Source: Acanthacorydalis orientalis
Taxonomy: Eukaryota; Arthropoda; Insecta; Megaloptera; Corydalidae
Length of the DNA: 64,000 nt
Direction of reading: 5' to 3'
NCBI GenBank assembly: GCA_034766995.1
Contig: CM068313.1
Location: 28,435,825-28,499,824 of the forward strand
A program made the position numbers and the translations under genes. The notes beneath the pieces were generated by a model. That model saw only the letters and a program-made list of their open reading frames with translations. It searched no databases and had not been told where the DNA came from. The stretch's first letter is position 1. Each line of letters starts with the position of its first letter. This document shows positions 38,643 to 52,004 of this stretch, piece by piece.

Positions 38643-40278
38643 TGCATATATGTTACACATGATGTTTTTAACATCAAGATTACTAACTAATTGATGTAAA
38701 ACGATACATAATACATCATTTTACAACCTTTACACAGATAATACTTGATAAATAATGAAAAATGAGACATCTGTCAATGAAAACGTATTTACTATTTTTC
38801 ATTTTTTTAATTTCGTTTAATGTTAATATTTTCCTTAATTTTCTTCTTTTTCTTAGTGTAAAGCATCATTTTAAATATTCATTTAATTTCTTTGAAAATC
38901 AAATAAGTATTACTTTTATATTTTTCATGTATATACAGTCCTTTTTATGATATTTAAAATGACGAACTTTATTGGTATATAAATGGCTTTTTCTTACTTA
39001 AAATAAAAATCATTAATTATTAAAATGATTTTTAAACATTATCTCGTTAAAACAGTAATAGGTACATTTTGCAATTAATAAAAATTGCTTGCAAAAAATG
39101 ACATGCATTTTTTTAACATATTATTTTATGGACAATTCGTAAAAAAATTAAAATAAAATTTAATATTCATAATATTTTAAATTATTAATATCCTACTTTT
39201 GAATATCTTTTACTTAATTAATAAGGTGTACATTAATTTGTGCTTTTTAATCATGAGTTCTCTGAATATCTTGTATGCGATAAATAACTAATTTAAAACA
39301 AGTGCATTTGAATTGTACTTGCAATGATATTGTAAATATATTGACATTCAATCAAATTGTACAATATGTATATATATATATATATATATATATGTTGCTC
39401 ATTCACAGTCATTAAAAAATCAATTCAAGTAAAAAAAGTAACTGTAAATAAATCATATTAATGTCCTGTTTTCTTGTAAGATGTTATCATTTATTTCATT
39501 GAAAAAATATTAATTTGTTTCAAAGTTAATATATATTTGAAAAAAATAATCAATTTGTCATAATTGTATCAAATGCATCACATTCTTCATGCGTTACTTT
39601 TTAATGTTTGTTTATATGAAATATATATTTTCTGCACAATTTTTCATATTGAAAATATTATTCGATACAAATATAGGTTTGTCATTGTTATTGTACAAAT
39701 CTTGAAATAAATTTATTTGAAAGACAATATTAAAAATCACATCATAAATTACGTTATACTTTTACTATTATATACATAAATTATTGATTTTTTATAGAAA
39801 TTTATATTTGTAACTGAAGTAAAAATGTCTATAAACATTAAACATTTAACAAATTAGTCTCATAAGAACTATATTTTAAATTTTGATGTTGTTTTACAAA
39901 AATATGGTTACTTAGTAAAAGTTTTTGAAACATTAGTATAACTACATAAAAAAAGTTACATTTAGGTATCTTTTAATTAATTTTCTGTATATGTAATTAG
40001 AATATGCATGCATAAAAGAATCAGAACGGCAAATTAATTTCCCTTTATTAAATTATTATAGGAGTTGCTTAATAGTATAAGACCTTTTTTCACCTACCGT
40101 TTTTGAAGTTTTCAAACGACCTTCTAAACACTCAATAAAACAACTTAAAGGAAAGCAAGAAACATTTTGGACCATATTTGGTTAATATTTTAATTACTGC
40201 GTGATTAAATGATCACCTTGCTTTGATATAGACAATTTCATATCATAGTTATTTCTTAAAAACATTATCTAAAAAATC

Positions 40279-40518
40279 ATGTTAATACCCTTCAATAACG
40301 ATATATTCACTGTCTATATTATCAGCAATGAGTGCATACAAACAGTCTGTACAGAAATAACATCAATATTTACAGATACCGACCTTCAAAAAACTGGCTT
40401 TTTTGATCGATTTGAAAGACATGATTTGATTTTTCGAAAATCTGTTATTTTAATCGTAACAAGTGAAATGCGTTCAGAAATTGTATCACATTGTCTTTTT
40501 CTCCAATTTCAATTTTGA
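40279..40518 (+). CDS. Candidate 79-codon open frame, unrecognised
   Basis: MLIPFNNDIFTVYIISNECI ... DTDLQKTGFFDRFERHDLIF ... VTSEMRSEIVSHC. The charged, mixed composition is unlike the Tyr-Ile frames made by TA repeats. No signal peptide or known motif is seen, and the MITE copy A starts 60 bp downstream. Weak; it may be chance or an old repeat. Confidence 0.5.
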   Translation: MLIPFNNDIFTVYIISNECIQTVCTEITSIFTDTDLQKTGFFDRFERHDLIFRKSVILIVTSEMRSEIVSHCLFLQFQF

Positions 40519-40576
40519 AATTTGTAATTAAAACCACTTAAAGAACAATATGTTATGTCAATGTTTATACATAATA

Positions 40577-40777
40577 GGTGATTCATTTTAGGGTTTCACA
40601 TAGAAGTATTAAAAAGAGGCGTAGGGGTTAAGGAAAGTCATGTTATTTTTTATTTAGTATTTCAGTTCAATTCAATACTAAAATACAATTGAATTTAAAT
40701 ACTTAATAGGAGATAACATGTTTTTTTTTAATTTTTGCACTTTTTTGATACACTTGTGTGAAGCCTAAGTTGAATCA

Positions 40778-40779
<2 letters not shown>
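40577..40779. mobile_element. Foldback MITE, copy A
   Basis: About 203 bp flanked by TA on both sides. The ends are inverted repeats: GGTGATTCATTTTAGGGTTT on the left and, reverse-complemented, GGTGATTCAACTTAGGCTT on the right. The middle is itself partly palindromic around ATTTAGTATTT / AAATACTTAA. No coding capacity. A (TA)n array starts right at its right edge. Confidence 0.5.

Positions 40780-40839
<60 letters not shown>
40780..40839. repeat. (TA)n array at the MITE edge
   Basis: Starts at the TA target of MITE copy A. Confidence 0.5.
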
Positions 40840-40842
<3 letters not shown>

Positions 40843-41860
40843 TACATGTAATGTAATTACTGAGTCAACGTTCATAATTAACGCTTCTTACACTTTTAAT
40901 ACTTTCAGTAACATATGTCAATTGAAATACTTGTAACTTTCTGGTAGTTTATATTTGTATTAAGTGATTAATTTTAGTTAAGTTTAAAAATATTATTTTT
41001 ATTTATTACTTTAAAAAAAACCTAATTATATGCATTAATAACAAATTACCTTTTAATAAGATTATATTCATGAGTGAATACATCTAAATTACTAAAATGT
41101 TATCGAAAAAAATCTAAAAGGCCATTTTTATCTTAATGTAATAATCAATTTATACTTTATATTACAAATAAGATAAGGCATACACACTTTGAATAAAAAA
41201 AAACATTCTTTTAATTTTAATATTTGAAATTAATGAACGAATGTAAACCATTTAAGACTTAAATATGATTTTGAAACTAAAACCTTAAAAGGAAACATAT
41301 TTATGTACGTAATTATATTTTTTTGTCACGTTTGTTTAACATTTTGACAGGTTCTTACATATTTAAATTTCTCCAGACAGTAAATCAAATTATGAACAAA
41401 ATAAAGCGGTCATTATTATAAAGATAATAATCGTGTTTAATATTAGGTCAATTACCCTACTAGTTAAACCAAATTACCTTGAGTATCAGACGTCATTTGT
41501 GTCCTGAAACTCGTATAAACAAAGGACAAATATATTGTGAATGTAGTATCATTTATAAAAAATATTGTCAGAAAACAGTTCTAGTCAGTGAATTATTACA
41601 ATGGAATATTATTATAACCTAACTTACAACTAATAAATAATATTAAATTAAATTTGTCATTTGATACAGAATAATCAAAAATCCTTCTAAGATATTAAAT
41701 TTCGAAACTAATTTACAAATACACGTTCAAATTTGATTTATGTTCGTTTATTAATATTAATAAGTGAAAAAAGTTATGAAATATTTAATTTAATTTATTA
41801 TAATATTTTGAATAGTAATAAAATAATTTTGGAGTATTTAAATACAACTAGTATCGCACG

Positions 41861-41914
<54 letters not shown>

Positions 41915-41917
41915 GTA

Positions 41918-41948
<31 letters not shown>

Positions 41949-42003
41949 ATACATATATCTATATATATATATATATTCATTTATATATATATATATATAT
42001 ATA
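41861..42003. repeat. Long compound TA array
   Basis: TA blocks separated by GTATG and TCTATA interruptions. Confidence 0.5.
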
Positions 42004-42657
42004 TAAATTAATGTGTATGTGTGTGTGTGTAGATGTGTGAATTTTTATATATTTGTATAAATGCATGTATAGAAACATGTGTATAAATTATTTTGCAATT
42101 GTGAAACTTTAATACAGCTCCTTAATAAATAAATAAATATAAATAAGGCTATATATGTGATAAAATTATTGATTAATTGAGTATTCATATATTATAAGTT
42201 CAATAATATGAGTAGCTTCTAATGTATGGGCTACAGTAATATGTATTTTTGTTAAAATGATATTCCTATATAATTTTACTTTCTTAGAAAGTTTTAATTT
42301 AAACTAAATTTTGTAATATTGATTACCATTTTAGTAAACTGAAAATATCAATACATTTCCAGTTTCATTTTAATTTCGTAATAAAAATGAGATTGTAGGA
42401 GTGATATTTTTTTGAAAATAATTTAATTTGTAACTATTATTACTTGTTTCTGGTTTATGAAGAATCCTTTAAGTTAAAATTAATCTTTGTTCGTCTTAAT
42501 AAACAATATTTTTAATTTTCTTTTTCAATAACCATAAAATGAGGAAATGAATTAAAAAAATATTATAATGTTGAATTAATTTCTATTCTTAGTGCATTTT
42601 TAATTAATTATCAACTTTTATTTAAAAATTTACTTCTACATTTCAATGAAAATAACA

Positions 42658-42659
<2 letters not shown>

Positions 42660-42700
<41 letters not shown>
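42660..42700. repeat. (TA)n array
   Basis: Pure TA run, about 20 units. Confidence 0.5.
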
Positions 42701-42706
<6 letters not shown>

Positions 42707-43252
42707 GTAATATAATATATAATATTAAATAGTAGATTATATTATCAATTTGGATATCATACTTAAATAATTTTCGTACAAAAATAATTTCAATAATATA
42801 TAATTATAATATATTATTTTTCTTAATAAAATATACTGTTTTTGTGCTCAGTTTGATTTATATAACAAAGTAGTTGGCGTGAATATTCAATTCAAATTTT
42901 TTTCTATAACAAATAATCTACATTTTTTAAATTTTTTAATTTTAAAAATTAAAAAATGATAAATATTTAAATAATCAATTGAGGACATTACATAAATTCA
43001 TGTTTACAGAAATATTTTAATTGTTAGTTCATGTTTGTAGGTACATAAGTAAGAAACAGTGTGAAACTTATACAAAACAGTATAATAAATATTAATGTTT
43101 TGATCAATTATGAAAATATCATCCGATAAAAATATTAATCAGTAATATCTTTTAGTTCACAAAAAAAATTAATATGAATACAGTCATATTAAATAAAACA
43201 ATACATTTTTTTCGAAAAAATCATGTCATTTTAATATTTTTACATACAAACA

Positions 43253-43281
43253 CGCACACGCACACACACACACACATATGT

Positions 43282-43328
<47 letters not shown>
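43253..43328. repeat. (CA)n(TA)n array
   Basis: CA run with G interruptions, then TA. Confidence 0.5.
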
Positions 43329-43331
<3 letters not shown>

Positions 43332-43696
43332 TTATTCATACAAATAGATATGCAAACAAAACCAGGTCTATCAATTCCTCGAGAAACTATGTTATTGTAT
43401 CGCCATTAATACTTTAATCCAATAACAAATATAGAACATTAAGCGAAGCCAGATTTTAAAATGTGATGATAAAGGAAAATATATTTCTCAATACAATAAT
43501 TTTCAGATTCGGTATTGAATTATATATTTTCCAGAAAAGCAAGAATAGTTATAATATAAAAAGGTTGAAAAATCAAAGTCACTTGTGTTTATTGTCAGTC
43601 ATGTTGTCATATTAAATTTAATTTCCTTATGTTTGTCAATTTATTACATCTATATTTATTTATAAAACATGCATACATACACTATATACATACATA

Positions 43697-43699
<3 letters not shown>

Positions 43700-43735
<36 letters not shown>
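43700..43735. repeat. (TA)n array
   Basis: Preceded by two ACATACACTATA units. Confidence 0.5.
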
Positions 43736-43745
<10 letters not shown>

Positions 43746-43917
43746 ATATGAATTATTTAAATTAAAACATAAATATAATTCTCAATACACATATCAATTC
43801 TCAATATACACGTTCTGAAGATATCTATATTGTTAAGATTTCTAAAGAAGATAATTATAAATTAATTTATCATTAGTTCGAGTAATACCTTGTAATATTT
43901 GTTGTTTTGATTTATAG

Positions 43918-44061
43918 ACATGTATTACTTTGGCAGAAAATAATGGTTTTTCATTTGATTTGCTTTATGAATCTTTTGATACTGAAACAACAATTATAAA
44001 TTTCTGTACAAAAAACATTATTTGTGAACCCCCTTCACAAGTGCCATCATCCTGGTTTTAA
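43918..44061 (+). CDS. Candidate terminal exon, unrecognised
   Basis: A pyrimidine-rich acceptor (TGTTTTGATTTATAG) opens a 47-codon frame: TCITLAENNGFSFDLLYES, FDTETTIINFCTKN, IICEPPSQVPSSWF, stop. Amino-acid use looks like real coding sequence. I do not recognise the protein, and no partner exon is identified. Confidence 0.5.
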   Translation, partial: TCITLAENNGFSFDLLYESFDTETTIINFCTKNIICEPPSQVPSSWF

Positions 44062-44362
44062 GATGTATGATATTTGATTGATAAGAGTTTATCAAAATAT
44101 CGTAATATTTTTTTTAAATATATTTCGAATTTGGAAACAATTGTAGTATTATGAATGTCAACTCATTCATGTAAAACTAAAATTTGATATACTTATTTTT
44201 CGTAATATAATCTACATATAGTTTAAGAAATTAGATGTTTATCAAATAGTTTTTTTTCAAGAAATAGCATTGTCAAATCATAAAAGTGTCGAATCATAAA
44301 ATTATAAAATGAATTATACTTTTATTTATGTGATCAAAGAAATATTAATCCTGAAAAATATA

Positions 44363-44401
<39 letters not shown>

Positions 44402-44904
44402 TTATAAAAATATTTTTTTTAATATTATACAACAAAATACTTTTAATTAATAACAGAATATAATGATTAATGAAATGTTAAAAAAATGTCAAATAAATTA
44501 TTCACGACGTTGGTGATAAAGAAGAAAAATTAATCTTCAACATTGGGCAAAATATTTGCACAAAAATTTTTCAAATTATATTGTGTTACATCTAATGAGC
44601 AGGCATGTCAGTTTGATGAATCACTTAAGTAATCCAATTTAAATAATTTATTAAAGTGTGCGCAGTTTTTTCCTGTCTAATAAACTTCAATTGATTGACA
44701 GTGGTTTAAATTGACTGATATACTAAAACGGTATATAACTAATATAAAACGATTTATATTTTATTGGTTTCATTCAATGCCATTTATTAAAACAGACTGA
44801 ATATACATACTACAGAGTACTCTTATAATAATATTTCATTACTTTTAATGTTTCAATTAATTTAAATCGATTTCGTGACAAAAAATAATAAACAATTGAG
44901 AAAA

Positions 44905-44908
<4 letters not shown>

Positions 44909-44954
<46 letters not shown>

Positions 44955-45033
44955 AAACCATCTGATGAAAAATTAATACATCTGAATATAAATATTGAGA
45001 GCAATTAGTAAAAATATAACATATTTAAAATCG

Positions 45034-45075
<42 letters not shown>

Positions 45076-45104
45076 ATAGATATACATATATATATATATA
45101 CATG

Positions 45105-45154
<50 letters not shown>

Positions 45155-45233
45155 AAACCATCTGATGAAAAATTAATACATCTGAATATAAATATTGAGA
45201 GCAATTAGTAAAAATATAACATATTTAAAATCG

Positions 45234-45264
<31 letters not shown>

Positions 45265-45299
45265 TATATATATACATATATATATATATATACATGTAC

Positions 45300-45338
<39 letters not shown>

Positions 45339-45350
45339 TGTATGTGTATC
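44909..45350. repeat. Perfect tandem duplication with (TA)n arrays
   Basis: An 80-bp or longer unique segment starting TTTAAAACCATCTGATGA and ending CATATTTAAAATCGATTA occurs at 44951-45038 and again, with no difference I can see, at 45151-45238. The two are 200 bp apart and each is bounded by (TA)n. TACATGTA-type interruptions in the arrays are also shared. Confidence 0.5.
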
Positions 45351-47074
45351 TGTAGATAGTTTCTATTATTTAAAATATCTCATACAAAAAAATTTTTAAG
45401 AAAATTTAAAACCACAGAAAATTTATTACTAGTTCTCTACAAAAAACAAGCATTATATTGCTTTTGACATATACTAAGTGGAGTTGAGTTCCATGCGTTC
45501 TTTGCTTCTTTGTAAATGAAGGTATGTTATAGAGCTGCTTTCTTAGTTACACACTTAAAACTGTACTAAATAATTCAAATGTATACGTAGCGGTATGTTT
45601 ATGTGTTATAAAAGTTTAATCGCATTTCTGAAAAGGGTTTATAATTACTTTTCCTTCTTTATATTTAAAATTGCAGTAAAACTCAAACGTCTCTTATCAA
45701 GTACGAAAATATACATGAATAGAAATAAACATAATAAAAAAAATATATAAGTACAGATATGCATGGAAATTCAAATTGTGCTTAAATAAAATTCAATTTT
45801 CAAAATAATTTCATATCAATAAAATATGAAATATTGGATAAACACATATATGTTGTTATAAGTACAATTTTGTACAGAATATCAAGTTGATATTTTATTT
45901 GGTGTAATAAATAGAATGGAATAGAATATTGTATCGTATGATATTTTTTTCAGTAATTTAAAATATTTGTTGTATGAAACATAAAGTTTATAAATTTATT
46001 TTTTATGATTATTTAATATGTTTACTAAACATATTGTAATTTTCAGAGTATAAAAAAATATTATCATAAACTGATTTTAATAAAACTTGATTGCTTCATT
46101 CAGAATAAGCCTCAAACTATTTACTTAAAATCAACACTAAATATAAATGTAAGTAAGAAAAATTTTAAATCCTAATATTTCCCTTAATAGTCAATAGTAG
46201 CAAGTTATTTGAAGTTTAATTTATTAACTATAAATACTATCAAATTATATGCATTTATGCTGTTTATTTTTTCTTAATTTCATGATTATTTTCTATGAAT
46301 CAATGTTTAAGTTTTAGCTTTATATTATTATTTAAATCTAAAATAAGAAAATAATAGTTCGTTTCGTCCATTCTCAAATGTATTTCCTTAATTTCAATAG
46401 AATAAAATAAAGGTTTTATTATAATGATAGTTTATCTATACCTTTGCTAAGATATTAACTGCAATTATATCTTTAAAACAATATTATTACATTTAAGTAA
46501 TGCCCTGCTACTTTTATTTAAAAGCGTTTCATATAATTGTATATAATTAAATAGAAAATTACTTCTATTTATAATTCATACTCTTGATTTTTGTATTAAC
46601 ATAAACATACAATTAATGCTATTAATTTTCAAATAATACGAATATTTTAAAGAAAATCAAAAAGAAATTTATTTTATTATAATTTTAATTTTTTGGTTTG
46701 TTTTTGCTGAAAGTTGCTTATTTTTTTAAATAAATAATTGTTTTTAATTAATTTGACATTTAATTTGACAATTTTGTGTTTTCTGTGTATTTTTTTCATT
46801 CAAAATCATATATTGAACTATTTTATTAAAAAACAGGTATAATTTTTAAAAAGTTAAAATTATTCACTCATAATATTATGCTCAGTTTTTATTTATCTTA
46901 TAATTTGCATTTTAATATTTAAATAATAACAGTGTATTGCCAATTATTAAGTTATTCAAGTTTAAAAAAAGTCTTAATTTTGCTTACATAAATAACAAAT
47001 ATATCTAAATGAAATGTAAACGAGAGACATTTATAAAAATTCCGATAGATATTCTGATATCATTTAATAATATA

Positions 47075-47077
<3 letters not shown>

Positions 47078-47110
<33 letters not shown>

Positions 47111-47406
47111 TATAAATAAATTCACAATAATTAATAAATTACGTAAAGTAATATTTTAACAAAGTTTAATTCTTTATTTAGTTAAACATTAAAGTTTTTG
47201 TACCTGATTTCGGTAAAGTGAATTTTTCATTTATCCAGATACTGAGATCTTAAATTTTAAAACTTAATTAAAACTTTAGTTTGAAAATAGAACCGAAAAC
47301 GTCACTAAAAAAACTTTCATGTCGCAAAGAATATAAGAAGTGTAATAATTTTTCCAATTTATATAAAAATACATACAAATATTTATTAATAAATTAATTA
47401 AATAAT

Positions 47407-47470
<64 letters not shown>

Positions 47471-47500
47471 TTATATATACATTTAATATATATATATATA
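47078..47500. repeat. (TA)n arrays, pair
   Basis: Arrays at 47078-47107 and 47412-47500, the second with several breaks. Confidence 0.5.
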
Positions 47501-47760
47501 TTATTATTAAATAATTATTTGTCTCATGTCCAACCAAAACAAAAAAAATCTGAAATGGATAGAAATAAAACTTTCTAATATTTTTAATATTTTTTTAATT
47601 ATTTTTAATCATTTTATTGGTTGTATTATACCATTATGCATTTAAATCTGTTTAAAATAAAATTGTTGTAAATTTCCTTAATTCACACATGCAACAAACA
47701 TCGCATAATTATAATTTAAATTTTATTAAAAAAATAAATTACAGAATATTGTGTTATCAT

Positions 47761-47798
47761 CAATTTCTATGGATTTTAATACAAATCCATAGAAATTG
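47761..47798. repeat. Perfect 16-bp hairpin
   Basis: CAATTTCTATGGATTT is followed by a six-base loop TAATAC and then its exact reverse complement AAATCCATAGAAATTG. It is too short for a usual pre-miRNA. Function unknown. Confidence 0.5.
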
Positions 47799-49388
47799 CT
47801 GTATTTACTGTAAATTTCAATAAATTCAAACAAATATAAAAATACTACATACTTATTAATACTTTTTTATATAATTTACTTACTTGGATATAATCAAATA
47901 TTTTTATGTGTTTTTATTTATATTTATTGAATAGTTTTTGTTCAGGCCTCTTTGTAAAATATTAAAATAATTTGAAAGATTTTTTTATAGTCAATAGTTT
48001 GTTCAATTAATAAAAGATGAATATAAATATGACAACTAGTTATTTTTGAACTTTAATACACTTATAAATTATCACTTTCGTTTATATGCCAATTTTATGA
48101 CATAAAAATTTATTACTATATAACCTTCAAAGAGACCAAATTTTAATAATAGCCCCTGTATATTATTACATTTTCAATTATTTATTAACATATTTATATA
48201 TTCAAGGTTTATTGTTTTATTTAATTAAAATATATTGGCATTATGAGACAGTTTGTAGATTCAAATAAAATATTAAATATTAACTGACATAACTAGAACG
48301 TTTTAATTAAATACTAAATCAAGGGGGATTATTGTGAATTATTTGCAATATAAAATCAGTTATCATTGCCAAAAATAATTCTGTTTTAATAATGTTTATC
48401 GTCTTTAATTGTTTACTTCAATAATTATATACAAAATTTCATTAATTTGTCATATATGTAATGAATATATTATTTCTTAAAATTTAATACTTTGTATATA
48501 AATATGAGTGGCATTTGCACTATAAAAAGTCATTTTCATGTTTTTAGTTTTCAACCAAATACTGCATATTTTCTAAACCACATACTTGCAGTAATTATTT
48601 TTTGTGAATGTACCGGTTAGTAATAATTTTGTAAACAGTTAAAGTTTATTGTAGATAAATGTTATGATTATTCATAAATATGTAATAATTTTTTTGCTAT
48701 TTTATTGAATTTTAATAACTTGTTTTAATAAATGAAGGTATAACCGACTTATTTCTTATTATTTCTTACAAAAATTAAAATTAAGAATACTGTTTGATTT
48801 ATTTATTATTTTCCGAAAAATTCAAATTAGATTAATTGTATATATTATATTTTTTTCGATTTTTATCATTTTTAATCAATTAAAAATAATTAATAATAGT
48901 AATAATACATATGGCTCTTAATTATATTATTATTCACTTATTCTTTGATGATAAATTACAATTATAAATAAATCCAGAATAAAACATACTTAAGTGATAA
49001 GAATGACATACATTTTTAAATTTATAATAAATATCATTATAGATCTTGTATCTATTTTTTTATTCAATTTGAAAATTGCACAATCAATATTTAAGATACA
49101 TGATTTCTTATTTGCACAATGTTTTTTTTTAAAAAAATACAAACTGTTCTTATGAAACGACATATATTAATTAATCTTTTTTTGATTTATAACTTTGAAT
49201 TTTATTAATATTGAAGGTTATTAATTATTCAAAACAACATTTTGTCAATAAAAAATGACTAAATTTTATAGTCTTTCATATCAATTCATATTTAACACGT
49301 TAACATAATAATGTAAAAGAAACAATTTATTAAAATGGATTTACTATTATAGAAGTATAGGTTCATTGATGCAGAAAAACATTCACGT

Positions 49389-49400
49389 TATATATATATA

Positions 49401-49453
<53 letters not shown>

Positions 49454-49489
49454 TATATATATATATATTTATTATATAGATATATGTAT

Positions 49490-49526
<37 letters not shown>
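49389..49526. repeat. Compound TA/TG array
   Basis: TA blocks with TTTATA and GTATTA breaks, ending in about ten TG units. Confidence 0.5.
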
Positions 49527-49527
49527 A

Positions 49528-49730
49528 TTGGAATATAATAAAATTAATTCATCCTACACTAAACACTACTAATACGTTACTGTTATAATCTTATATATCT
49601 ATATTTCATTTGTTTTGCTTTTTCTTTAACTGCATTCTAACATTATCAGATTTTATTACATACTTTTATAAAAAATATCTTTACTATTTGATGTATTGAA
49701 ACCTACATTGCTAAGGACAGAACATCATTA

Positions 49731-49786
<56 letters not shown>

Positions 49787-49989
49787 ATTGGAATATAATA
49801 AAATCAATTCATGCTACATTAAACAATAATAATACGTTACTGTTGTAATCTTATATATGTATATTACATTTGTTTTGCTTTTTCTTTAACTGCATTCATT
49901 AACATTATCAGATTTTATTACATACTTTTATAAAAAAATATCTTTACTATTTGAAGTATTGAAACCTACATTATTAAATACATAACTCC

Positions 49990-49995
<6 letters not shown>
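49528..49995. repeat. Diverged tandem duplication between (TA)n arrays
   Basis: Copy 1 (about 49528-49733) and copy 2 (about 49788-49995) share TTGGAATATAATAAAAT, AATACGTTACTGTT, TTTGTTTTGCTTTTTC and TATTGAAACCTACATT. They differ by scattered substitutions and small indels. (TA)n arrays lie before, between and after the copies, so the repeat unit is unique segment plus array. Confidence 0.5.
49734..49784. repeat. (TA)n array between duplicated segments
   Basis: Separates the two copies of the 49.5 kb duplication. Confidence 0.5.

Positions 49996-50044
<49 letters not shown>
49995..50044. repeat. (TA)n array
   Basis: Closes the second copy of the 49.5 kb duplication. Confidence 0.5.
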
Positions 50045-50050
<6 letters not shown>

Positions 50051-50321
50051 TCTCAACTCCATAAGATAGTAAAACATATATCTTCTAATACATAAAATAC
50101 ATTTACTAGACAGATTTAGTTACATTCATCAAATACATTTAATAGAAAATTTAGATTATATTTCACTAATTTCATTTCAGTAAATTTTGTCATTTGTTAT
50201 TAGAGTTTAATATATTTAAGTAAATTTTACTAACATAATCTAAAGATAGTGTAAAGGTGTAAAGGTTAAAATCATTTAATAATCAAAAAAAGTTTTGAAC
50301 TGAAATAAACTTGTTGGTAAA

Positions 50322-50323
<2 letters not shown>

Positions 50324-50359
<36 letters not shown>

Positions 50360-50403
50360 TATATACATATATATATACATATATATATACATATATGTAT
50401 ATA
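50324..50403. repeat. (TA)n with 10-bp units
   Basis: TA run followed by four CATATATATA units. Confidence 0.5.
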
Positions 50404-50784
50404 AGGAAAATGAAAGATTATAACAATATTTTAATATAATTATTACAATAAAATGATGAAGTAAAGCAACTGTTTTTTATTAGAACATAAATCGCAATAA
50501 TTCGAAACATGATTAATGATGAAATATTTTACTGCAAATATTTTAAAGCAAAGAAAACACATTAAATGAAGACTTTATACTGAAATCCCTCTTTTTTATT
50601 CAAATCTAACACCTGGCCAAAATGTAATTTCTATGAAAGAAGTTGTTTACAGTGAAAAAAAATAGAAAAAAATATGTAACCATATTTACTAAACAATAGA
50701 AATATTGTATATCTAACTGAATGATTAAAAAGATAATAGGCGGAAGTTAGTAAGGAATAAAAATAAATATATAATTAATAATGG

Positions 50785-50815
<31 letters not shown>

Positions 50816-50941
50816 CCAATTAGATAAATTCTGTTTATTTTTATTAATAACTAAATTATTAATATTGTTATATTCTAGTTAGAGTAAAATAATTTTCCTT
50901 ATCTTTTCTCTTAATTTTAATGCAATGTTTTATGTTAAATC

Positions 50942-50944
<3 letters not shown>

Positions 50945-50985
<41 letters not shown>
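50945..50985. repeat. (TA)n array at the MITE edge
   Basis: Ends at the TA target of MITE copy B. Confidence 0.5.
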
Positions 50986-50989
<4 letters not shown>

Positions 50990-51167
50990 GATTCAATTTA
51001 AGCTTCCACATGAAAGTATTAAAAACGGGCGCAGTCATTTTTTATTTAGTATTTTAGTTCATTTCAATACTAAAATAAAATTGACTTAAAATACTAAATG
51101 AGGAATTATTTTTTAATTTTCGCGTTTTTTTTAATATTTTAGTGTGGAAGCTTAAGTTAAATCATGC
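50986..51167. mobile_element. Foldback MITE, copy B
   Basis: About 182 bp, TA-flanked, starting right at the end of a (TA)n array. Ends: GGGTGATTCAATTTAAGCTT and, reverse-complemented, GCATGATTTAACTTAAGCTT. The inner arms TATTTAGTATTTTAGTTC and GACTTAAAATACTAAAT match copy A, so the two are the same family. TA target duplication suggests mobilisation by a Tc1/mariner-type transposase. Confidence 0.5.
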
Positions 51168-51881
51168 TATATATACCATAATTATATTTAATGAAGTAAA
51201 TTTATTCGAATGTATTATACATTGAATAATACAATAGCTGTTTGTAATTCTATAAAGGTTTACTTACCAGAACTTTTTCCAGAAGAATATTTCAAAAATA
51301 ATTTTTATTTAATTTAAATAATAAGTAGTTCTACATTTAAATTTATGGATATTCGTATATATAATCAAAATATGAATAAAAATATTGATATCAGACGTAT
51401 TTATAGCATTCAACACATGTGAAATAAAAATAAACAAGCTAACAAAATGAATTGACATCTACTTCGAAGTGTTGAAACACAACTGAACATCTTTTCCATA
51501 TGTTGTTATTAGTTTTATTGTAAGCCAAAAATATAACTCATATTGTTTCATATAGTATCAGGGATATGTTTTTTACGTCAGTGTTATGTGCTATAATTAA
51601 CTGATAAGAAGAACGTCATTTATTTAACGTGTCTATTTTGTTTTTACTAACACTTTCGTTCAAAGAAGAAAATGATTAACAACTTTGTGGATATTCAAAT
51701 AAAGTTCTTTTTTAATCATATTTTTATGTTAAGTACAATTTGATTTTTAAATTAAAATTCTCAATAATAATATAGTCTCAATCTTAATGTCAAATAGCAC
51801 AGGGAAAAAATTTAACTCTTTAATATTGCTCAGTAAATTCACCACTATAATTAATTTATATAACAACTGATCGGTACAGAT

Positions 51882-51883
<2 letters not shown>

Positions 51884-51939
<56 letters not shown>

Positions 51940-52004
51940 GCAGTAGCAGCAGCCTCTGTCAGTCCACTGCTAGATGAAGGTCTCTTCCATGATTTTCCAT
52001 TTTG

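Larger units (their letters stand above)
41000..43900. other. AT-rich intergenic DNA with TA arrays
   Basis: Nothing recognisable besides compound TA/CA arrays near 41.9, 42.7, 43.3 and 43.7 kb. Confidence 0.5.
45351..49388. other. AT-rich intergenic DNA
   Basis: Holds the 16-bp hairpin at 47.76 kb and two TA arrays near 47.1 and 47.45 kb. No coding signal is seen. Confidence 0.5.

Noticed and set aside
41733..42011. A 92-codon plus-strand frame
   Set aside because: Its second half is a TA-repeat translation and the first half is AT-driven; there is no coding signal.
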